NCBI GenBank assembly: GCA_045125095.1
Contig: JBGVMW010000277.1
Location: 1-8,759, forward strand
Reading direction: 5' to 3'
Length of the DNA stretch: 8,759 nt
From: JBGVMW01 sp045125095
Lineage (GTDB): Bacteria > Bacillota > Clostridia > Lachnospirales > Lachnospiraceae
In this document: positions 5,346-8,759 of the stretch, piece after piece
Position numbering within the stretch: the stretch's first letter is position 1
Layout of the letters: every line of letters starts with the position of its first letter
The notes under the pieces: model-generated
What the model was told of the DNA's origin: nothing
Databases searched by the model: none
What the model saw: only the letters and a program-made list of their open reading frames with translations
Made by a program: the position numbers and the translations under genes

Positions 5346-6815
5346 TCAATAAAAAGCTTCCTTCCAGCTGCTACAAGGCGTAACTGGCAATTTTTCATCA
5401 CTTAAAATTTCATGCCACCTTTTACCATCCCATTTAGACTCATTAGATACAATTTCCGCCACATCATTCTCATCTACTAAAGGATACTTACCATCATACG
5501 TTCCCCTTGCTTGATTAATAGCATGCATATACTCCATCCTGGCACCATATAATGTAGCTATGACTTCATCAAAAGTAACAGGGTTATCACCTACTCCAAT
5601 TAGCCCTATTGGAACAGCAGATGGTGCTAAAGGTCCCTCTTTATCTCCGACAATAATCATATCTGCGACAATCAAATATTTCCTAACTTTTTTATCACGC
5701 AAATTTCCCTTATTATCTGCATAAAAAATTATTTTATTAAGATCTGTTATAGTTTTGCTAATAGTATTATTTCCATACCAACTTCCTTCAGAATATTTTT
5801 CATTACCAAAATGCCTTGCTAACACTCTATCAATTCGACATAACTGATTAAGCAGCCAAGCAGCCTTTCTTCGATGCTGTGTTTGAAGAAGACGATTTCT
5901 CCAATCCAGCAAAAAATTTTCTGCATCGCGAAACAGCGACTTGCTTTTATATGCATCTCCACCATTATTCTCATCAAGCAAAGCACCATTTGTGTGATGA
6001 GGCAAATATTCTTTTCTAGTGCAAGCACCCACACAATTCTTTAATGCAGCAGTTATCCCCGCCTTTCTATGCATTTTACATTTGGGCATGTTAATGATAA
6101 CATCTGCATTTAATACATCTTCAGAAATAGCATATTCATGAATATCAGCGTTGTGATGCCTATTTAATATATCAGGGTCATAATCCGTTATACGCATGGC
6201 AGAAATTTGCTTTTCCGACAATCCTGCAAATTCACTATCTTCATTGAGTTGCACAACAATGCCTTTTTGATTTGAATTCTCCTGATACACATACAGTCCA
6301 TTTTGTCTAACACTTCTAATTCCCCGCATATCCTTTAATTCTATGCTAATATTATTTATATTTTTCTTGTAAAAATCCACTAATTTATCATAACCACTGT
6401 CCTTTATTAACTTATCAAAATCACATGCTTGCATAGGCGCATCAGCAACAATTATTTTTCCTCTGCCATTCAAAGCTTTAACTACATAATCTACAACTGG
6501 TGCCACCACAGAAGGCTGAGTATACAAACATTCTTCCCCTTCGCCTGAAGTATTAATATGCATAACCATATTAGGCTTAATAAGCACGGTATCACCAGAC
6601 TCTATAAATTCAGACAACGGATTCCATTCTTCCATTCCATAATGTTCTGAATCAAGCCCCATCATACGAAAAGCTTCTCTTATCGCATCATATACAAAAT
6701 TTTCAGAATCTGATATTTCAGAAAAAATATATTCAGGATATTTCTTTGACGGACGAAACGAACCTTCCCGAAAATAATACATATGATTTGTTTTGTACAA
6801 AACCACTTTACTCAT
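5346..6815 (-). CDS. DUF362-domain protein in a polysaccharide operon
   Basis: A 489-aa cytoplasmic-looking protein without signal peptide or membrane helices. DUF362 landmarks: GDTVLIKPNMV (74-84), KIIVADAPM (120-128), ADVIINMPKCKMHRKAGITA (237-256) with LKNCVGA after it, and the C-terminal VADMIIVGDKEGPLAPSAVP (393-412) with GVGDNPVTFDEV (417-428). Many DUF362 proteins carry a 2[4Fe-4S] ferredoxin part; no CxxCxxC cluster motif is present here, although cysteines occur singly (C246, C261, C265 in the conserved core). The biochemical role is unknown to me. Its place between a TupA-like ligase and a flippase suggests a step in modifying the repeat unit. Start: AAGGA (6822-6826) is 6 nt before ATG 6815 (MSKVVLYKT). 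The ATG at 6818 is only 3 nt away, and an upstream in-frame ATG at 6890 would overlap the previous gene and has no supporting site. Confidence 0.85.
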   Translation of the reverse strand: MSKVVLYKTNHMYYFREGSFRPSKKYPEYIFSEISDSENFVYDAIREAFRMMGLDSEHYGMEEWNPLSEFIESGDTVLIKPNMVMHINTSGEGEECLYTQPSVVAPVVDYVVKALNGRGKIIVADAPMQACDFDKLIKDSGYDKLVDFYKKNINNISIELKDMRGIRSVRQNGLYVYQENSNQKGIVVQLNEDSEFAGLSEKQISAMRITDYDPDILNRHHNADIHEYAISEDVLNADVIINMPKCKMHRKAGITAALKNCVGACTRKEYLPHHTNGALLDENNGGDAYKSKSLFRDAENFLLDWRNRLLQTQHRRKAAWLLNQLCRIDRVLARHFGNEKYSEGSWYGNNTISKTITDLNKIIFYADNKGNLRDKKVRKYLIVADMIIVGDKEGPLAPSAVPIGLIGVGDNPVTFDEVIATLYGARMEYMHAINQARGTYDGKYPLVDENDVAEIVSNESKWDGKRWHEILSDEKLPVTPCSSWKEAFY

Positions 6816-6865
6816 CATATATCCTTCCCTCATCAAAATTTCAACAAAACTACGCCAATAAATTG

Positions 6866-7807
6866 CTATGCACGAGGTAGCTTTATCCAATCTCCCAATA
6901 TCCGATCATATTTTTCTGGATAAAATTCTTCCATACCTGCTCCTGGATAAAATGTTAATTCACCAAAATAAACCTTATTATTAATCTCATAAAAGTCCAC
7001 TCGCACAAAAGGTATATCTTCAGCTAATTTTTCTGCCAAGTTCTTCATTAACTCAAAATTAACAGGCTTGGGTATCAAACCTGCCTTAGCAGCTGGATAA
7101 TGTCGCTCAAAAGGCATCTGATTCCAGTCATTATCAAAAAAAGTTACTTTTAAACCATCCTCAGAGTGTCTATCAGTACAAGTAAACATGCAACGAACTT
7201 TTCCGTTAAAACACATAAATTTATAATCTATCATATCATCCAGACCTGACTCTGACTGCTTTTCATCAGCCATAAATTTTTCAGCAATAATTCTAGGTGG
7301 AACATTCTTATACGGCCATTCATAACCAGCATAATAATAGTTATGCCTAAGCCCATTTTCCAATTTTTCTTTTGCTACATCTTTGTCAATTTTGCCTTTA
7401 TCAGTAACAACAACTACACTTCCACTATCGTGGGTACATTTAAGAACAAACTGATCAGGAAGCTTATCAAATTCTATTTCATCAAAATGATCCCAAACAC
7501 CCAATGTAGGAATTATATACTGTGCGCCAATCTTCTCTGCCACATATTCCTTAACTGCATACTTATCCACCATTGTCGTATAAAGCGGATTATGATCATG
7601 CAATTTCAACCACTGCAACTTTTCATTGAAAGTCTTTGGATTGTCCAAATTAAGTGAATACCCCATCCGTTCCTTAAACATCTTTTTTAGAACAAATTCG
7701 GGATTGACAATTCTGCGATATGCAAACCACATATCACCATATATCCGCTTTAAAAACCTTACTTTATTTTCTGATAAATTTCCTTTACAAAAATCTTTAA
7801 TATTCAT
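6866..7807 (-). CDS. TupA-like ATP-grasp protein
   Basis: A 313-aa protein of the ATPgrasp_TupA family, named after TupA of the Bacillus teichuronopeptide (polyglucuronate-polyglutamate) pathway. Family landmarks: GYSLNLDNPKTFNEKLQWLK (49-68), MVDKYAVKEYVAEKIG (79-94), LPDQFVLKCTHDSGS (116-130, likely ATP-binding lysine and loop), NYYYAGYEWPYKNV (156-169), RIIAEKFM (172-179), DYKFMCFNG (194-202) and the Mg-ligand end VRVDFYEINNKVYFGELTFYPG (268-289, with D271 and E283). An ATP-grasp fold implies ATP-driven ligation of a carboxylate to an amine, so attachment of an amino acid to an uronic acid is a reasonable guess; some annotations call such proteins glycosyltransferases. First gene of the minus operon; AAGGG (7815-7819) lies 7 nt before the ATG, and 50 nt separate it from the DUF362 gene. 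Confidence 0.88.
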   Translation of the reverse strand: MNIKDFCKGNLSENKVRFLKRIYGDMWFAYRRIVNPEFVLKKMFKERMGYSLNLDNPKTFNEKLQWLKLHDHNPLYTTMVDKYAVKEYVAEKIGAQYIIPTLGVWDHFDEIEFDKLPDQFVLKCTHDSGSVVVVTDKGKIDKDVAKEKLENGLRHNYYYAGYEWPYKNVPPRIIAEKFMADEKQSESGLDDMIDYKFMCFNGKVRCMFTCTDRHSEDGLKVTFFDNDWNQMPFERHYPAAKAGLIPKPVNFELMKNLAEKLAEDIPFVRVDFYEINNKVYFGELTFYPGAGMEEFYPEKYDRILGDWIKLPRA

Positions 7808-8041
7808 AACAACACCCTTAAACTAACTAAAACAACTTTAAATAATGTACAATCATCTCTTTACAAAAGGCATTCCTATCTTTCATAGTTCAATTTTATA
7901 TATAAAACATTAAAAAATTCGCCTTCTTTCAAAAAAATTCTACATAAATAATACACTAGCATCTATTATTTACATACAAAGTATCGTATAATTAAATCAA
8001 GAAGTTTCTTATCTATTATTAAACTTTATCAATATAAAGAG

Positions 8042-8082
8042 GCAGGCCTGCACGCATACAAATCTATGCCACTTTGTGGTAT
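8042..8082. promoter_or_regulatory. Cluster of palindromes just upstream of the third Rpn gene
   Basis: Three inverted repeats follow one another: the perfect 10-bp palindrome GCAGGCCTGC (8042-8051), GCATA/TATGC with a 6-nt loop (8054-8069), and CCAC-TTT-GTGG (8069-8079) extended by AT/AT across one G-T pair (8066-8082). The last overlaps the -10 element. This looks like an operator or a short leader hairpin controlling the nuclease gene. Confidence 0.45.
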
Positions 8083-8100
8083 AATAAAGGAGGAATACAA
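8077..8100 (+). promoter_or_regulatory. Extended -10 and ribosome site of the third Rpn gene
   Basis: TG-G-TATAAT (8077-8085) is an extended -10 element, followed at once by AAGGAGG (8087-8093), 7 nt before a TTG start. TATAATAAAGGAGGAA is identical to the string before the gene at 2392, although the two proteins belong to clearly different Rpn subgroups. Confidence 0.55.
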
Positions 8101-8759
8101 TTGCCTAAAATACACACTACCCTAGCCAGGGACATTGAAGCAGAAAACCTCGACATACGCTACGACATGAGCGTTAAGCGTGTCCTAGGCAATATCCCGT
8201 TGCTAGCTCCCATCACCAAATACACCGTCAAGGAATTAAAGGACTTTTCCATTCCTATGATTGAACAATGCATTGATGCAGACTCAATTCAAATCAGCCA
8301 GGTATTTGTAGAACCGGGGCTCACCAACAGAAAAATTGTCAATGACGAGCTGGAAAGCAAAGTTCTCGGCGAAGGACGCGCTATCTTTGACATCCGCTTT
8401 ACCATTACCCTGCCTGATGGCAGCAAGACAAAAATCATCATCAACATCGAAGCCCAGCAGAAAAGCAATCCCGGCTACAGCCTGCTGAACCGCGGTATCT
8501 TCTACGCAGCACGGCTTATCTCAGCCCAGCTTTCAGTAGAATTTACCAACGACGGCTCTGACAAGGAGCAATACGACAACATGAAGAAGGTCTACAGCAT
8601 CTGGATTTGCATGGACTGCCCGGAGGACAAGAAAGACTCCATAATTAATTATTCCTTTGAGCCACATATCATCTATCAGGGCAATGACAAGCTGCAGCCA
8701 TATAAAAACTGTGACCTGATGAATATCACCTTCATCCATCTCAGCGGCAAGCCTGACCA
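8101..8759 (+). CDS. PD-(D/E)XK nuclease-family transposase, Rpn-like (3' end outside window)
   Basis: The visible 219 codons start with TTG (MPKIHTTLARDIEAENLDIR), justified by the AAGGAGG 7 nt upstream; the first ATG (codon 23, YDMSVKRVLG) would cut into a conserved segment. Landmarks: DIRYDMSVKRVLGN (18-31), the acidic residue D97 in FDIRF, E117-x-Q119 in IINIEAQQ, PGYSLLNRGIFYAARLISAQ (124-143) and KKVYSIWICMDCP (162-174). These match the nuclease-family transposase group common in Firmicutes, distinct from the 2392 gene. The E-x-Q core is intact, so the enzyme may be active; the C-terminal part, where any internal start would lie, is not visible. Likely role is DNA cleavage or recombination as for Rpn proteins. 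It faces away from the polysaccharide operon. Confidence 0.88.
   Translation, partial: MPKIHTTLARDIEAENLDIRYDMSVKRVLGNIPLLAPITKYTVKELKDFSIPMIEQCIDADSIQISQVFVEPGLTNRKIVNDELESKVLGEGRAIFDIRFTITLPDGSKTKIIINIEAQQKSNPGYSLLNRGIFYAARLISAQLSVEFTNDGSDKEQYDNMKKVYSIWICMDCPEDKKDSIINYSFEPHIIYQGNDKLQPYKNCDLMNITFIHLSGKPD

Larger units (their letters stand above)
7808..8100. other. Divergent AT-rich spacer (293 nt)
   Basis: No gene is visible. It separates the minus-strand polysaccharide operon from the plus-strand Rpn gene and must hold promoters for both. For the minus operon I could not choose one -35/-10 pair with confidence in such AT-rich sequence. A plus-strand TATAAT occurs at 7987-7992 without a good -35. 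The right end becomes GC-richer and carries the palindromes at 8042-8082 and the Rpn promoter at 8077-8100. Confidence 0.75.

Noticed and set aside
4897..5352. A 151-codon plus-strand frame opposite the 5' end of the flippase gene
   Set aside because: Antisense to recognised flippase sequence, without a ribosome site or family resemblance.
6816..6890. Longer N-terminus for the DUF362 protein from ATG 6890
   Set aside because: It overlaps the end of the TupA-like gene, has no ribosome site and adds residues unlike the family, whereas AAGGA sits 6 nt before ATG 6815.
8018..8036. A third copy of the GATAAAAAGTTA arm near the right end of the AT-rich block (AAACTTTATC)
   Set aside because: Only a partial match with an indel in very AT-rich sequence; expected by chance, so not evidence of paired element ends.
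1..8759. tRNA, rRNA, riboswitch or classical insertion sequence
   Set aside because: I saw no cloverleaf, rRNA or known riboswitch core, and no DDE or serine/tyrosine recombinase; the 'transposase' label of the Rpn genes is a family name only.

Overview
The window looks like part of a surface-polysaccharide (capsule or O-antigen type) locus interleaved with genes of the Rpn / PD-(D/E)XK 'nuclease family transposase' group. The strong AAGGAGG-type ribosome sites about 7 nt from their starts, the AT-rich spacers and the style of the Rpn and TupA-like proteins suggest a Negativicutes bacterium of the Selenomonadaceae type (Selenomonas, Mitsuokella, Megamonas or a relative). That is an inference from protein style, not a database match.

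Layout. Positions 1-1990 (minus strand, GC-rich) hold a nucleotide-sugar operon: a UDP-glucuronate 4-epimerase-like SDR enzyme (914-1990), then a UDP-glucose 6-dehydrogenase (1-827, cut by the window edge). Together they would turn UDP-glucose into UDP-glucuronate and then UDP-galacturonate. A 401-nt AT-rich spacer (1991-2391) carries divergent promoter signals, a palindrome and several inverted or direct repeats. On the plus strand, a full-length Rpn-family nuclease (2392-3270) is followed by a decayed second Rpn gene that keeps only its C-terminal third (about 3327-3716) and ends at a clear intrinsic terminator (3741-3768). Converging on it is a visibly AT-rich minus-strand operon: an ATP-grasp TupA-like protein (6866-7807), a DUF362 protein (5346-6815) and a Wzx-type flippase (3843-5321). 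A 293-nt spacer then leads to a third Rpn-family gene on the plus strand (8101-8759, TTG start, cut by the window edge).

How the parts may work together. The two sugar-nucleotide enzymes supply uronic acid donors, the TupA-like ATP-grasp protein could attach an amino acid or peptide to an uronate, the flippase exports lipid-linked units, and the DUF362 protein has an unknown role. No glycosyltransferase or polymerase is visible here, so the locus must extend outside the window. The Rpn genes on both sides of the AT-rich operon fit a recombination- and transfer-prone variable locus.

Most interesting signal. Both plus-strand Rpn sequences whose C-termini are visible carry, in frame, GAGGT, exactly 7 nt, then ATG. 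These would give C-terminal proteins of 68 and 69 aa whose last 35 residues are 18/35 identical. This matches the genes-within-genes arrangement reported for E. coli Rpn proteins, where a separately translated C-terminal piece (RpnS) inhibits the full-length toxin. Here the second copy has lost its nuclease part but keeps the best internal start, so it could be a solitary antitoxin co-transcribed with the intact gene. The intact gene also has a four-residue helix repeat (GEER/GEQR/GEQR), like the variable repeats described for E. coli.
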